This document shows, piece after piece, positions 8,205 to 17,135 of a DNA stretch of 64,000 nucleotides; position 1 is the stretch's first letter; every line of letters begins with the position of its first letter. This DNA is from Microcoleus sp. FACHB-672. GTDB taxonomy: Bacteria; Cyanobacteriota; Cyanobacteriia; Cyanobacteriales; Oscillatoriaceae. Both the position numbers and the translations under genes were made by a program. Below the pieces are notes generated by a model. The model worked only from the letters and a program-made list of their open reading frames with translations. It ran no database searches and was not told the DNA's origin. The stretch spans positions 62,001 to 126,000 of the forward strand of contig NZ_JACJOU010000014.1 in assembly GCF_014695725.1 (NCBI RefSeq). The letters are read 5' to 3'.

Positions 8205-10517
8205 CTAAGCTTCAATCACAACCCGCAAGTTGCCCCGTTTCTTAGCAACGCGGCAGGCAGTGGTTGTGCCGGCTCGCTCAAATTCCAGATCGAGTAAAGT
8301 ATTGCCAATTTTCAGGTTATGCAATGACAGCTTATTGATCGACTCTGGCAAAGCGGGGTCAACAATTCGCAAGCAATTATTGTGGGCATCGGGCACCAAA
8401 TGAACCATCATTTGCAGCAGTTGAAACACACTGCCGGTGGCCCAAGCTTGGGGAGAGCAGGCAACTGGATACTGCACCGGCTCGTCATCCCCTGTGCGTT
8501 CATAACCGCAGAACAATTCAGGAGGACGCTTGTAGGGTTGCTTGCGAGTCATATCGAGCAATCCCTTGGCAATTTCTAAGGCTTGGTCAACTTGACCCAG
8601 GGAGCGCAAACCCATTGCAATTAAAGCATTATCGTGGGGCCAAACCGAACCGATGTGATAGCCCATTGGATTGTAAGCCGGCGACAGACTGCTGAGGGTG
8701 CGAATGCCCCAGCCATTAAACATATCTGGCGCAAGTAGCCGCTCCGCCACGCTCAGGGCTTTATCCTGAGTAAGAATGCCCAGACTCAGACAATGGCCTG
8801 GATTGGAGGTAATGCCGTCTATTTGGTTGCCATCGCCATCCAAGGCGGCAGCGCAGTAGCCTTCTTCTTCCATCCAAAAATCCCGGTTGAAGCGGGTTTT
8901 TAGCTCGCGTGCTTCCTCTAGCCACCGATCAGCCAAGTCGAGGCGCTTCTTCATCCGGGCAATTTCGCTGAGGCGCATTTTCGCTGCATAGACATAGGCT
9001 TGCACTTCAGATAGGGTGATCGGGCCTGCCGGCTGCACGCCTTGGCGGTTAACGATACAGTTTTCCGAGTCTTTCCAACCCTGATTTGCTAAACCGCGAC
9101 TTGATTGCCGGTCATAGCTGAGGTAGCCGGTATGTTTACAATTGCGATCAATCCAATCCATTGCCGCCAAAGCATTGGGCCACAGATGCTCTAGGGTGTC
9201 TTTATCTGCTGTCCAGGCGTAGTATTCGGCGTAGAGCATCACCCACAACGGCGTAGCGTCTACCGTGCCATAGTAAGGTGTGTGCGGAACTTCCTGACAT
9301 CTCGCCATTTCCCCCAAGCGCAGTTCGTGCAAGATTTTGCCGGGTTGTTCATCGCGCCAGTCATCGTCTTTTTGACCTTGGTATTCCGCTAAGATGCTCA
9401 ACGTTTCACGAGCAATTGTCGGGTTGAGCATTAAAATTTGCGAGGCGGCGATAATCGAGTCCCGACCAAAAAGGGTGGAAAACCAAGGGACGCCGGCAGA
9501 GAGTACGGTGTTTTTGCCAATCGACTGCCGCATCACATAAAGGTCTTGCTCTGCTCGCTCGATAACTTGATTGAAAGTGTTTTTATCTGAGCGAATGCTA
9601 GTAATTTCGTGCTTCCACTGTTCCTCTTCTAAATATTCAGCGGCTTTGGCTTGCACAAAAGTAGCCGGGGGATTCACTTTAGAAGTAGGCCGACCATTGG
9701 TGAACATTTGCAGCCGGTAGCCCAATTTTTGGGTTTCGTGGGTCGCCAGTTCTATTTGCCAAATGGCTGTGTAACCTTGAAAATGATCGGGATGCCGGTG
9801 ATCGAAACGAATGCGAGATTCCATCAGGCAACCATCTAAACCTTGGTATGCTAGAACTAATTCTTCCTGTTCGAGGAGGGAGGGAGGAGGACTGAGAACT
9901 GAGGTGTGAGTTGCGAATTCTGCTTCCTCCGATCCCCGATTGGAGAGATCCTGGGAACCTGTGATCGTGCGTTCTCCTGTTAGGGGAATTCGTCTTAATA
10001 TTTGCCCGCGTTTTTCCCGGTAAAACCCGCGCACTTCAAATAAATCAACAAAATCGGCATCAAAACTAATGCTGATTTGAAAACTCACAGTCTCGGTGCT
10101 GTAATTAGAGATTTCAATTTCTGAAAAGAGCGCTCCATTCAGCATTAAATCCCGCTTAATTCCGATCGTTTCCGGCGGGAGATGATTCTCAATTTTAGGA
10201 TTCGTACACAAAACCGACAGCCCAAATCCTTTATCGGCAGTGCTGCTGAGTAAAACCGGCGATCGCCCTTCAATCTGCAACTCTAAACGATTTAAAAACC
10301 GCGTATCGCAGCAGAACAGCCCCATACTGGCATTCGTGTCATCGCCCAAACAGCCGGCGATATTACCCAAAGTATCGGTGACTAAAAACATATCATTGTC
10401 TTTGATAGTGAGCGTTGGCTGGGGACGCTCACTCAAGACGCAAGGCCATTCTGGAATTGGAAGATGTTCGGCTGCGACAAAAGATTTACCGTCTAGTTCA
10501 ATGGTATCCGGGGTCAT
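8205..10517 (-). CDS. amylo-alpha-1,6-glucosidase / glycogen debranching-type enzyme
   Basis: 770 residues in two parts: an N-terminal beta-rich domain of the GDE_N_bis type (about 35-275; DTRFLNRLELQIEGRSPVLL) and a C-terminal (alpha/alpha)6 glucosidase barrel (about 300-740) with VPWFSTLFGRDSIIAASQIL, TVDATPLWVMLYAEYYAWT, GWKDSENCIV and GYHIGSVWPHDNALIAMGL. Such proteins are annotated as amylo-alpha-1,6-glucosidases that trim branched alpha-glucans; in a cyanobacterium this would serve glycogen turnover in the cytoplasm. Residues about 200-215 (THTSVLSPPPSLLEQEE) are a low-complexity insert encoded by heptamer repeats. Upstream on the same strand, 80 bp away, is the ICMT-like gene, so co-transcription is possible. 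The exact linkage hydrolysed is not proven by sequence. Confidence 0.88.
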   Translation of the reverse strand: MTPDTIELDGKSFVAAEHLPIPEWPCVLSERPQPTLTIKDNDMFLVTDTLGNIAGCLGDDTNASMGLFCCDTRFLNRLELQIEGRSPVLLSSTADKGFGLSVLCTNPKIENHLPPETIGIKRDLMLNGALFSEIEISNYSTETVSFQISISFDADFVDLFEVRGFYREKRGQILRRIPLTGERTITGSQDLSNRGSEEAEFATHTSVLSPPPSLLEQEELVLAYQGLDGCLMESRIRFDHRHPDHFQGYTAIWQIELATHETQKLGYRLQMFTNGRPTSKVNPPATFVQAKAAEYLEEEQWKHEITSIRSDKNTFNQVIERAEQDLYVMRQSIGKNTVLSAGVPWFSTLFGRDSIIAASQILMLNPTIARETLSILAEYQGQKDDDWRDEQPGKILHELRLGEMARCQEVPHTPYYGTVDATPLWVMLYAEYYAWTADKDTLEHLWPNALAAMDWIDRNCKHTGYLSYDRQSSRGLANQGWKDSENCIVNRQGVQPAGPITLSEVQAYVYAAKMRLSEIARMKKRLDLADRWLEEARELKTRFNRDFWMEEEGYCAAALDGDGNQIDGITSNPGHCLSLGILTQDKALSVAERLLAPDMFNGWGIRTLSSLSPAYNPMGYHIGSVWPHDNALIAMGLRSLGQVDQALEIAKGLLDMTRKQPYKRPPELFCGYERTGDDEPVQYPVACSPQAWATGSVFQLLQMMVHLVPDAHNNCLRIVDPALPESINKLSLHNLKIGNTLLDLEFERAGTTTACRVAKKRGNLRVVIEA
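9891..9911. repeat. three tandem heptamers inside the debranching-enzyme gene
   Basis: On the plus strand ACTGAGA, ACTGAGG and TGTGAGT follow each other without a gap. They belong to the same loose CTGAGT/ACTCAGC heptamer family as the spacer repeats at 27218-27238, 35057-35077 and 48306-48326. Three heptamers equal 21 nt, so the insertion keeps the reading frame and adds seven residues. Confidence 0.5.
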
Positions 10518-10597
10518 GCTGGAAATTCTTCTTTGAGGTTACAGGTTTCTACATTCACTTCGAGTCAAAAACAAATTCTCGGAAAACAATGGCTGTT

Positions 10598-11113
10598 TTA
10601 GTACAACCAAGGAATCAGCTTTTTGACACGGTTTTGATAATTTGGGTAGTCTGGATATTTCTGGCTTAGCCAAGCTTCTTCTCGGCTGGCTTTGGCATTC
10701 AGAAAGACAAGCAGAACTGCTGCGCCGGCTAGGTGAAACAAGCTCTGTTGCCAAATTGCCCAGCTCAGTGCTGCTAAAATTAAGCCACTGTAAAGCGGAT
10801 GACGCACTAAGCTGTAGATGCCGGTTTGGACAAGTTGGCCATTCTCTTTAGGATAGGGTAAGGGTGTGAGGTTGCTTCCTAAATCCAACAGTCCTTTAAT
10901 GATTAGAACGAATGCCCCCACGCCTAGGATCGCTGCGATGCCCCAAATCCCATACAATAGTGCCGGCGAGTTGATGTTTAACCCAGCAGGCCGGTAGACC
11001 GGCAGCATCACAAGCGCGATCAGCAGCAAGCCCTGAATTAATACCAAATATTCACCGCGCTCACCACTTCGCCACCCTTGGCGGGTAAAACCCCAATCTC
11101 TCAAAAGTTTCAT
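10598..11113 (-). CDS. isoprenylcysteine carboxyl methyltransferase (ICMT/PEMT)-family membrane protein
   Basis: 171 residues with about four to five membrane helices and the family's C-terminal signature: GIYSLVRHPLYSGLILA (about 107-123; His and Tyr of the cofactor site), then an acidic pair in ASREEAWLSQKYPDYPNYQNRVKKLIPW. The family transfers methyl groups from S-adenosylmethionine at the membrane; bacterial members' substrates are mostly unknown, and lipids or quinone-related compounds are possibilities. It lies 80 bp upstream of the glucosidase gene on the same strand and downstream of the aldo/keto reductase gene, a loose minus-strand cluster. Start ATG at 11113 gives a normal family length. 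Confidence 0.8.
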   Translation of the reverse strand: MKLLRDWGFTRQGWRSGERGEYLVLIQGLLLIALVMLPVYRPAGLNINSPALLYGIWGIAAILGVGAFVLIIKGLLDLGSNLTPLPYPKENGQLVQTGIYSLVRHPLYSGLILAALSWAIWQQSLFHLAGAAVLLVFLNAKASREEAWLSQKYPDYPNYQNRVKKLIPWLY

Positions 11114-11337
11114 GAGAATTTGTGGTTACCTCCCCTAATTTTGTCCGATATTATCTGTCATTTATCCTGTGTGATTCGTTCAGGCGAGATGTGAGCTTTT
11201 GAAGACTCAATCTTGACAAATTTGTGATTTTGCGGATTAACTGAACAGTTTTACGGACGAGGGCAAGCAAACTGAGGTGGGAACCCAAATTAACAGACAC
11301 GCACCCGTCCGCTACACACGTAACACAGCTGTTGAGT

Positions 11338-12282
11338 TTAGCTCAGCCAAGGCCGGCTAACCTCTTCCAGACGGAGGATTTCCACTGGAGAGAGTTGCCA
11401 ACCCAATGCGCCGGCATTCTGCTGCGCTTGCTGGGCTGTTTTTGCCCCTGGAATTGGAATCACGCCGCCTTGGGCAATTAACCAGTTGAGGGCAACTTGT
11501 GCCGGTGTGCGTTGGTGTTTTTCACCAAGTTGACGCAACAGAGAAAGCACCGGCTCAATTTTCTGCAAGCCGCTGCGGCTAAATTTGGGGTCCCATTGAC
11601 GAGGGCCGGCAGGCGGTTTTTCAGCAGTATACTTGCCGGTGAGCAATCCTTGCGCCAAAGGGCTGTAGGCGAGGAGGGTAATGCCTAACTGATGCGCCGC
11701 ACTCAGGATACCTTGGCTTTCAATTTGCCGAGTCAGCAAAGAATAGCGCACCTGATTCACGGCTAAAGGTACGCCTCGCTTCGCTAATAACTGGTGAGCT
11801 TCCCGCATCTGATCCGCTGAGTAATTACTCACACCGACGGCTTCAATTCTACCCCGCCGTACCTCCTCGGCTAAGGCATTCATCAGGGTTTCCTGACTCA
11901 TAAAAAAAGTGAACGGCCAGTGTACCTGATAAAGGGTGACGCGATCCATCTGTAGGCGCTTTAAACTGTCTGTCAGGGCATCAGAAACCGAGTCGCCGTT
12001 AAAGCGCCAAGGAAGCGGGGCAAATTTGGTTGCAATACACACCGGCTGTCCGCTTTCTTTGATAAACTGCCCCAAGAGTTTTTCTGACTCACCAGGGCCG
12101 TAAACTTCGGCGGTGTCAAAGAAGGTAATGCCGGCGGCGAGTGCGGCCTTAAAAGCTTCTCGTACCTGCGCTTCGCCGTAGTCGCTGCCGTAGTTCCAAA
12201 ACAGCTTATCACCCCACGACCAAGCGCCAATGCCCAAGGCGGTGACAGCCGGCCCGTTTTGTCCTAAAGTTGTTGTTTGCAT
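11338..12282 (-). CDS. aldo/keto reductase
   Basis: 314 residues, a full-length (beta/alpha)8 NADPH-dependent oxidoreductase. The catalytic tetrad is visible: Asp56 (FFDTAEVYG), Tyr61, Lys86 (IATKFAP) and His121 (YQVHWP). The phosphate-binding end appears as VIPIPGAKTAQQAQQNAGAL. The sequence is closest in style to plant and cyanobacterial AKRs of the pyridoxal-reductase/perakine-reductase group. It would reduce carbonyls to alcohols in the cytoplasm; the substrate cannot be assigned. The ATG at 12282 begins MQTTTLGQNGPAVTALGIG, the normal family start. Divergent from the PucC-like gene across a 219-bp spacer. Confidence 0.9.
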   Translation of the reverse strand: MQTTTLGQNGPAVTALGIGAWSWGDKLFWNYGSDYGEAQVREAFKAALAAGITFFDTAEVYGPGESEKLLGQFIKESGQPVCIATKFAPLPWRFNGDSVSDALTDSLKRLQMDRVTLYQVHWPFTFFMSQETLMNALAEEVRRGRIEAVGVSNYSADQMREAHQLLAKRGVPLAVNQVRYSLLTRQIESQGILSAAHQLGITLLAYSPLAQGLLTGKYTAEKPPAGPRQWDPKFSRSGLQKIEPVLSLLRQLGEKHQRTPAQVALNWLIAQGGVIPIPGAKTAQQAQQNAGALGWQLSPVEILRLEEVSRPWLS

Positions 12283-12501
12283 CTTTGATTTGATGAGTGC
12301 TAATACTTAACGTTTAAAAGTGTAGCGCTGTCGGCAGTTTGTCGTCTTTTGTACAGTTGAGTGAGAAGATTGCCGGGATTAGAGGATTTGGAAACGTCCC
12401 AGTTGTGGGGAAATTTACAGGTGAACGCTTTCTAACCGGCAATCCGCGCATATAAAATACAAAAGACTGTTAATGCTTGATCAATTAGGTGGGGTATAGG
12501 G

Positions 12502-13968
12502 ATGAATCGCGATTATTTGTCAGATTCTGAGCCGGTTGAATCAGAGAAGTTACTGCCTAAACTTAATCTACTGACAATGTTCCGACTGAGCTTATTCCAG
12601 ATGGGATTAGGCATTATGTCACTCCTAACTTTAGGGGTGATCAACCGGGTGATGATTGATGAGTTAAACGTGCTGCCATTAATTGCTGCTTGTACGATTG
12701 CCATGCACCAATTTGTTGCGCCGGCACGCATTTGGTTTGGTCAATTATCCGATTCTAAACCGCTTTTGGGCTACCACCGCACCGGCTTTGTTTGGATTGG
12801 GGCAGCGGTATTTGCAATTACCTCTTTTATTGCAGTACAAGTGGTGTGGCAACTCGGCGGCAGTTTGCAAGCAACCGGCTGGAGTTTTTCAACCTATGCT
12901 TGGGTTGCAGTTCTGGCTTTAGTTTTTGCGATTTACGGATTAGCCTTGAGTGCAAGTTCCACTCCGTTTGCAGCTTTACTGGTAGATGTTTCAGATGACG
13001 ATAATCGCTCTAAATTAATTGGCATCGTTTGGTCGATGTTGATGGTGGGAATTGTGATTGGGGCGATTACAATTTCTAAGTTATTACAGATGCCAGAAGC
13101 AGGCGAAGAAGCGATTGTAAATTCCGCATCGGTAAAACTTGCAGATATTCCTCAATTACAAGCCACCATTAATCCAGTTTTTATGATAGTGCCGGCTGTG
13201 GTATTTGGATTGAGTGTCTTAGCAACTGTTGGAGTCGAGAAAAAATATTCTCGCTACAACTCTCGCTCAACTTTAGTGGATCGAGAAGATAAAATTACCT
13301 TGAGCCATGCGCTGCGGATTTTAACAGCTAACCGCCAAACCGGGTTATTTTTTAGTTTCTTGTTGGTGCTGACAACAAGCCTGTTTATGCAAGATCCCGT
13401 GTTGGAACCCTATGGTGGGGAAGTGTTTGGCATGAGTGTTTCACAAACAACTCAACTGAATGCCTTTTTTGGCATGGGAACCCTGATCGGCATTGCTTCC
13501 ACCGGCTTTTTACTTTTGCCCCGTTTAGGTAAACATAGAACAACAAAATATGGATGTACAGCCGCAGCAATTAGTTCAGGATTAATTATTATTGCAGGAT
13601 TTACAGCTAATCCAGGAATGCTGAAAGGTAGCTTATTAATGTTTGGGTTAGCATCAGGAGTTTTGACTGCCGGCGCAACCAGTTTAATGCTAGATTTAAC
13701 AGCGGCAGAAACAGCAGGAACCTTTATTGGTGCTTGGGGTTTATCTCAAGCAATGGCGAGGGGTTTAGCAACTGTATTTGGTGGTGCAGTTTTAAATTTA
13801 GGTAAGAATTTGTTTCCTGTGCCGGTGTTGGCTTATAGCTTAGTTTTTGCACTGCAAGCGGTGGGAATGATTGTTGCAATTTTTCTATTGCGGCGCGTTA
13901 ATATTAAAGAATTCCGCGAGAATGCAAAGAGCGCAATTGCTGCGGTAATGGCAGGGGAATTAGATTAA
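12502..13968 (+). CDS. BCD-family chlorophyll carrier (PucC/LhaA-like MFS protein)
   Basis: 488 residues with about twelve membrane helices. The loop APARIWFGQLSDSKPLLGYHRTGFVWIG is the hallmark of the PucC/LhaA group (bacteriochlorophyll delivery in purple bacteria); cyanobacterial members are called BCD-family chlorophyll transporters and are thought to aid (bacterio)chlorophyll-protein assembly. Also seen: LLVDVSDDDNRSKLIGIVWSMLMVGIVIG and FGLASGVLTAGATSLMLDLTAAETAGTFIGAWGL. Located in the thylakoid or cytoplasmic membrane. The stop is 14 bp before the next ATG, so it is in an operon with the inositol monophosphatase-like gene. Chlorophyll as the ligand is by family, not shown here. Confidence 0.88.
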   Translation: MNRDYLSDSEPVESEKLLPKLNLLTMFRLSLFQMGLGIMSLLTLGVINRVMIDELNVLPLIAACTIAMHQFVAPARIWFGQLSDSKPLLGYHRTGFVWIGAAVFAITSFIAVQVVWQLGGSLQATGWSFSTYAWVAVLALVFAIYGLALSASSTPFAALLVDVSDDDNRSKLIGIVWSMLMVGIVIGAITISKLLQMPEAGEEAIVNSASVKLADIPQLQATINPVFMIVPAVVFGLSVLATVGVEKKYSRYNSRSTLVDREDKITLSHALRILTANRQTGLFFSFLLVLTTSLFMQDPVLEPYGGEVFGMSVSQTTQLNAFFGMGTLIGIASTGFLLLPRLGKHRTTKYGCTAAAISSGLIIIAGFTANPGMLKGSLLMFGLASGVLTAGATSLMLDLTAAETAGTFIGAWGLSQAMARGLATVFGGAVLNLGKNLFPVPVLAYSLVFALQAVGMIVAIFLLRRVNIKEFRENAKSAIAAVMAGELD

Positions 13969-13982
13969 TTTAGGAGAATTTG

Positions 13983-14834
13983 ATGGAGGCGAGACTTGAG
14001 GAATTAGGGGATTTTTGGGCGCAAGTTTTAGACTTTGCTGAGAAGACTGCTGTGCGGGTTGGCAGTCAGTTAATGGCTGATTTCGGTCAAGTTCAAGCAG
14101 CAGAAAAATTAGATGGAAGTTTAGTTACCCAATCGGATAAATGGGCAGATCAGGAAATTCGAGAAGCCATCGCTGCTGCTTTTCCCACTCACGGAGTTTT
14201 AAGTGAAGAAGGAGAACACATTTTTCCAGATACTGAATGGTGCTGGATTATCGATCCTTTAGATGGCACAACAAATTTTGCTAGAGGAATTCCGATTTGG
14301 GGAATTTCAATCGGATTATTTCATCAAGGTTTTCCTGTGTTCGGGTATGTTTATTTACCGCCGTTAAAGCAAACTTTCTCTGCATTTTGGAACGAGAAAT
14401 CAGAAAATTCTTTAACCGAAAATCCTCAAGGCGCTTTTCTGAATTCTCAGCCCATTCATACAAGCCAAGATGATTTATCTAAAAATCACTTTTTTAGTTT
14501 TTGCACTCGCAGCATTTCCGCAATTGAACATCCCTTCCCCTGCAAAATCCGAATGCTAGGCGTAGCAACGTATAACTTTTTAATGGTAGCCGCCGGCATC
14601 ACTTTAGGCGGCGTAGAAGCAACCCCCAAAATTTGGGATATTGCCGCAGTTTGGACAATTATTAACGCCGCCGGTGGCGCTTGGGTTCCCCTAGAACAAG
14701 AATCCATCTTTCCCTTAGAAGCCGGCAAAGATTATAGCAATCGATCTTACCCAACCTTAGTCTTAAGCCGGCCCGATTTAGTGCCGGTGTTTCAACCCTT
14801 AGTACAATCACTCAGTCAATCTGCCAAACCTTAG
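13983..14834 (+). CDS. inositol monophosphatase family protein
   Basis: 283 residues. The Mg2+-binding signature of the Li+-sensitive phosphatase fold is complete: SEEGEH (Glu75-Glu76), DPLDGTTNFARGIPIWG (Asp91, Asp94) and the C-terminal KIWDIAAVWTIINAAGG. It would hydrolyse a phosphate monoester such as inositol phosphate, histidinol phosphate or PAP; which one is not decidable here. A TTG precedes the ATG at 13983, but AGGAGA at 13972-13977 is spaced correctly for the ATG. It follows the PucC-like gene directly and is probably its operon partner. Followed by a short decamer repeat and a convergent lipoprotein gene. Confidence 0.9.
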   Translation: MEARLEELGDFWAQVLDFAEKTAVRVGSQLMADFGQVQAAEKLDGSLVTQSDKWADQEIREAIAAAFPTHGVLSEEGEHIFPDTEWCWIIDPLDGTTNFARGIPIWGISIGLFHQGFPVFGYVYLPPLKQTFSAFWNEKSENSLTENPQGAFLNSQPIHTSQDDLSKNHFFSFCTRSISAIEHPFPCKIRMLGVATYNFLMVAAGITLGGVEATPKIWDIAAVWTIINAAGGAWVPLEQESIFPLEAGKDYSNRSYPTLVLSRPDLVPVFQPLVQSLSQSAKP

Positions 14835-14850
14835 ATCCAACAAATAAACC

Positions 14851-14880
14851 ATCTGTGTCTATCTGTGTGCATCTGTGGTT
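14851..14880. repeat. three tandem decamers, ATCTGTGT type
   Basis: ATCTGTGTCT, ATCTGTGTGC and ATCTGTGGTT follow each other between convergent genes. On the reverse strand this is the ACCACAGATGCACACAGATA type that also occurs at 57682-57715, a known style of interspersed short repeat in filamentous cyanobacteria. Confidence 0.65.
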
Positions 14881-14912
14881 AATAAAAATAAATATTTGCT
14901 TTTGCAAAAAAA

Positions 14913-15830
14913 CTACTCACTCTTCCAAAAAAAATCAGCAACCGGCTTATCTGAAACCACTGGAAAATCCGAGTTAGAGTTAAGCAAAATTAACCGTTGC
15001 TGAAAAGACTTACCGGCAACCCCAGTCATCCGCCTTTCAACCCGACTAGGAATCCCATATCCATAAATAACATGACCTTGGCCGGCCAACACAACCACTT
15101 GATAGCCTAGGTTCTGCTTTAAAAATTGAGCAATCACATCTGCCATTGTTTCATCCCACAGCACTTGCGCCAGAAAAAATCGCTCAAAATCAGCACTAGA
15201 ACCATGACCGGCTTGTTGATGCTGCTTAAAAGAATCTAACACCATTTGCCGGTATTCCTTATTGCTAAGGTCAATTTCCGAAGCCGTGGGAATATACTGC
15301 CGATCCGTTTCAGTTAAACCTTCTAAACCTTCACGGACAACTTTTCGAGTCAATTCTGACGGCGTATTTAAAGCTAATACCGGCAGCTTATTTTCCTTCG
15401 CAAACTGCAACATCGGCGCATAATATTCCCAAGGAAACCCCCAGCGCTTTTCGTACTCACTTTTTTCTACCAGTTCCGTTTCTGTGAGCTTGCCGGCAAG
15501 ATATTTGTCAATAATATTTTGATAGGGACGCTGAAACATTTCCATTGCAATCGCAATTTTGGGATTTTGCCGGTGCAATTCTTTCAAAATTTCTAACTGA
15601 GCTTTATGATCCTCAGCGCTATCATGGGTTTCTCCCAGATACACAACATTTGCCTTGCTGAGTTCCTGCAAGACTTCTTGTCGGCTGTGGGACTCCTGGA
15701 GAGGGCTAGAAATTCGTTGAGCGCAAGCAGTGCCGGTGTACAATAGAACCAGTCCCAACGACCAAGCAAACAGTTTAGAAATTTGGGATATTTTCATAAA
15801 ATTATTTTGCTTCATGAGACTAACCGACAT
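14913..15830 (-). CDS. ChaN-family (TIKI superfamily) lipoprotein
   Basis: 305 residues from ATG 15830; internal ATGs at 15815 and 15797 are equally possible starts. A hydrophobic segment ending LLYTGTAC is a signal peptide with a lipobox-like cysteine. The mature domain carries VVYLGETHDSAEDHKAQLEI near the N-terminus and GQGHVIYGYGIPSRV near the C-terminus, the signature of ChaN-like proteins (haem-binding/iron-linked lipoproteins, related to the TraB/TIKI fold). Expected in the cell envelope. A role in haem or iron handling is by family only. Convergent with the phosphatase gene; no operon partner evident. Confidence 0.85.
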   Translation of the reverse strand: MSVSLMKQNNFMKISQISKLFAWSLGLVLLYTGTACAQRISSPLQESHSRQEVLQELSKANVVYLGETHDSAEDHKAQLEILKELHRQNPKIAIAMEMFQRPYQNIIDKYLAGKLTETELVEKSEYEKRWGFPWEYYAPMLQFAKENKLPVLALNTPSELTRKVVREGLEGLTETDRQYIPTASEIDLSNKEYRQMVLDSFKQHQQAGHGSSADFERFFLAQVLWDETMADVIAQFLKQNLGYQVVVLAGQGHVIYGYGIPSRVERRMTGVAGKSFQQRLILLNSNSDFPVVSDKPVADFFWKSE

Positions 15831-15983
15831 TGCAAGATTATTGCATAGAAATTCCAGATGCCGGCACTACAAATTTACTAGAAACACACAGAACAAAACT
15901 AGCAATTTTAATCAAAAATCCATTAAAAATAGGGGCAATTAATAAACTGCCCCTATCGCATAAAATCTGATTATCTTAAATTT

Positions 15984-16289
15984 TTAAGCGTCGTCGCGAG
16001 CTTGGTTAGGAGAACCTGGAGAAGAATTATAGAGAGCGTCTAAATGTTCGCGGGCATCTTCTACCGTCATTGACTTCATCACCATCAGCGGCTCATTCAC
16101 CATTTTCCCATTAGAATCGAGTAATTCTGGATGAGGTGTTCCCCCATATCCCCGTGATGCCGGCGATCCTGATATGGGTGAGTAAGGGCGTTGAGACTCG
16201 GCACTCAAGCTGATCAAGCTACGAATTAAATTACCGACCGCCAAGAAAGCCAAGGTCGTAAAAGCAAGAATGTATAGCAAGTGTAACAT
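15984..16289 (-). CDS. DUF2973 family protein
   Basis: 101 residues beginning MLHLLYILAFTTLAFLAVGN, one N-terminal membrane helix, then a soluble tail with GYGGTPHPELLDSNGKMVNE and MKSMTVEDAREHLDALY. This is the cyanobacteria-specific DUF2973 pattern; no function is known. GGAGGA lies about 7 nt before the ATG at 16289, so the upstream in-frame start at 16310 is not preferred. It lies just downstream of a DUF2605 gene on the same strand, a pairing usual in cyanobacteria, which suggests a joint role at the membrane. Confidence 0.85.
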   Translation of the reverse strand: MLHLLYILAFTTLAFLAVGNLIRSLISLSAESQRPYSPISGSPASRGYGGTPHPELLDSNGKMVNEPLMVMKSMTVEDAREHLDALYNSSPGSPNQARDDA

Positions 16290-16425
16290 CGCATTTTCCT
16301 CCAGCAACACAGTTTATTTACAAGTTTGAACAGAAGTTTAAGAACAAAACCGCTGTTAAATGGACGTTTGTTTAAATAGGCGGGTTTTGCTAGACCTTTA
16401 ATTTATAGTCTTAGACGCCTTTTGC

Positions 16426-16767
16426 TCAGCCCACTTGTGGTGGCTGCGCGTTGTTAGACTTTTCCATGCGGTTACGCATCGACACCTGCCAGCATTCGGT
16501 GAGCAGTTTGTGCCAGGGCATTAAGACTTCCATTTCCACCCCCACTTTGCCATCGGTGGCGTTTAGAAGCATTTTAGCCGTACTCACTTCCTGCTGAGCC
16601 TGCATCACTCTTGCCAGTAAGTCAGCTTGCCCGTCGCTGCCGAGAAAAGAAATTTCTTCGGCTTCCAAAAGCGAGCGCGAGCGCCCAAACCAATACTGAA
16701 AGTCTTCTAAGAGCGGCTGTAAAACCGTCTTGAGTAAGTCGGGTTCAGGCAGATTTGGATTCAGCAT
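16426..16767 (-). CDS. DUF2605 family protein
   Basis: 113 residues, soluble and helical: LLKTVLQPLLEDFQYWFGRS, then FLGSDGQADLLARVMQAQQE, then EMEVLMPWHKLLTECW. This matches the cyanobacterial DUF2605 pattern of unknown function. The gene precedes DUF2973 by 136 bp on the same strand and the two are usually neighbours. Start ATG at 16767 gives the expected length. Confidence 0.85.
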   Translation of the reverse strand: MLNPNLPEPDLLKTVLQPLLEDFQYWFGRSRSLLEAEEISFLGSDGQADLLARVMQAQQEVSTAKMLLNATDGKVGVEMEVLMPWHKLLTECWQVSMRNRMEKSNNAQPPQVG

Positions 16768-17135
16768 AAATTAAAAATGAGTGACTCAGCTAACCTAATC
16801 TTAACGCAATTTACAATTTGTAACATTTACCGCACTTTTTTTTCAATCACAGAGCTGTCAGTCAGGATCGCAACATCGGCACCTTAATTCCAGCTAGAGA
16901 GGATTGACATTTAAAGCAAAATATGAATTGGAAACAAATAAAATCAGCGGCTGAGCAACCGCAGCTAAGTTAAGCGGTTAAGCTTGATTGAAATTGACGC
17001 AAGCAAACAATCCAAAAACAGTATTTTGCTGAAAACCGGCAATTTTCCTTAAAACCCATCAAGCCTTGAAATGCAATAAAATAAAACAGCAAAACAGTAA
17101 ATCCTGCTCTGGGATTGGAACGAAATCAACAGCCG
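16768..17135. other. divergent spacer before thrS
   Basis: A 368-bp spacer holding the start regions of the DUF2605 gene (minus) and thrS (plus). It is AT-rich with no recognisable RNA element; no T-box features are visible. Confidence 0.4.

Noticed and set aside
16900-17114. T-box or threonine leader upstream of thrS
   Set aside because: No T-box sequence, specifier loop or leader peptide with threonine codons could be found.
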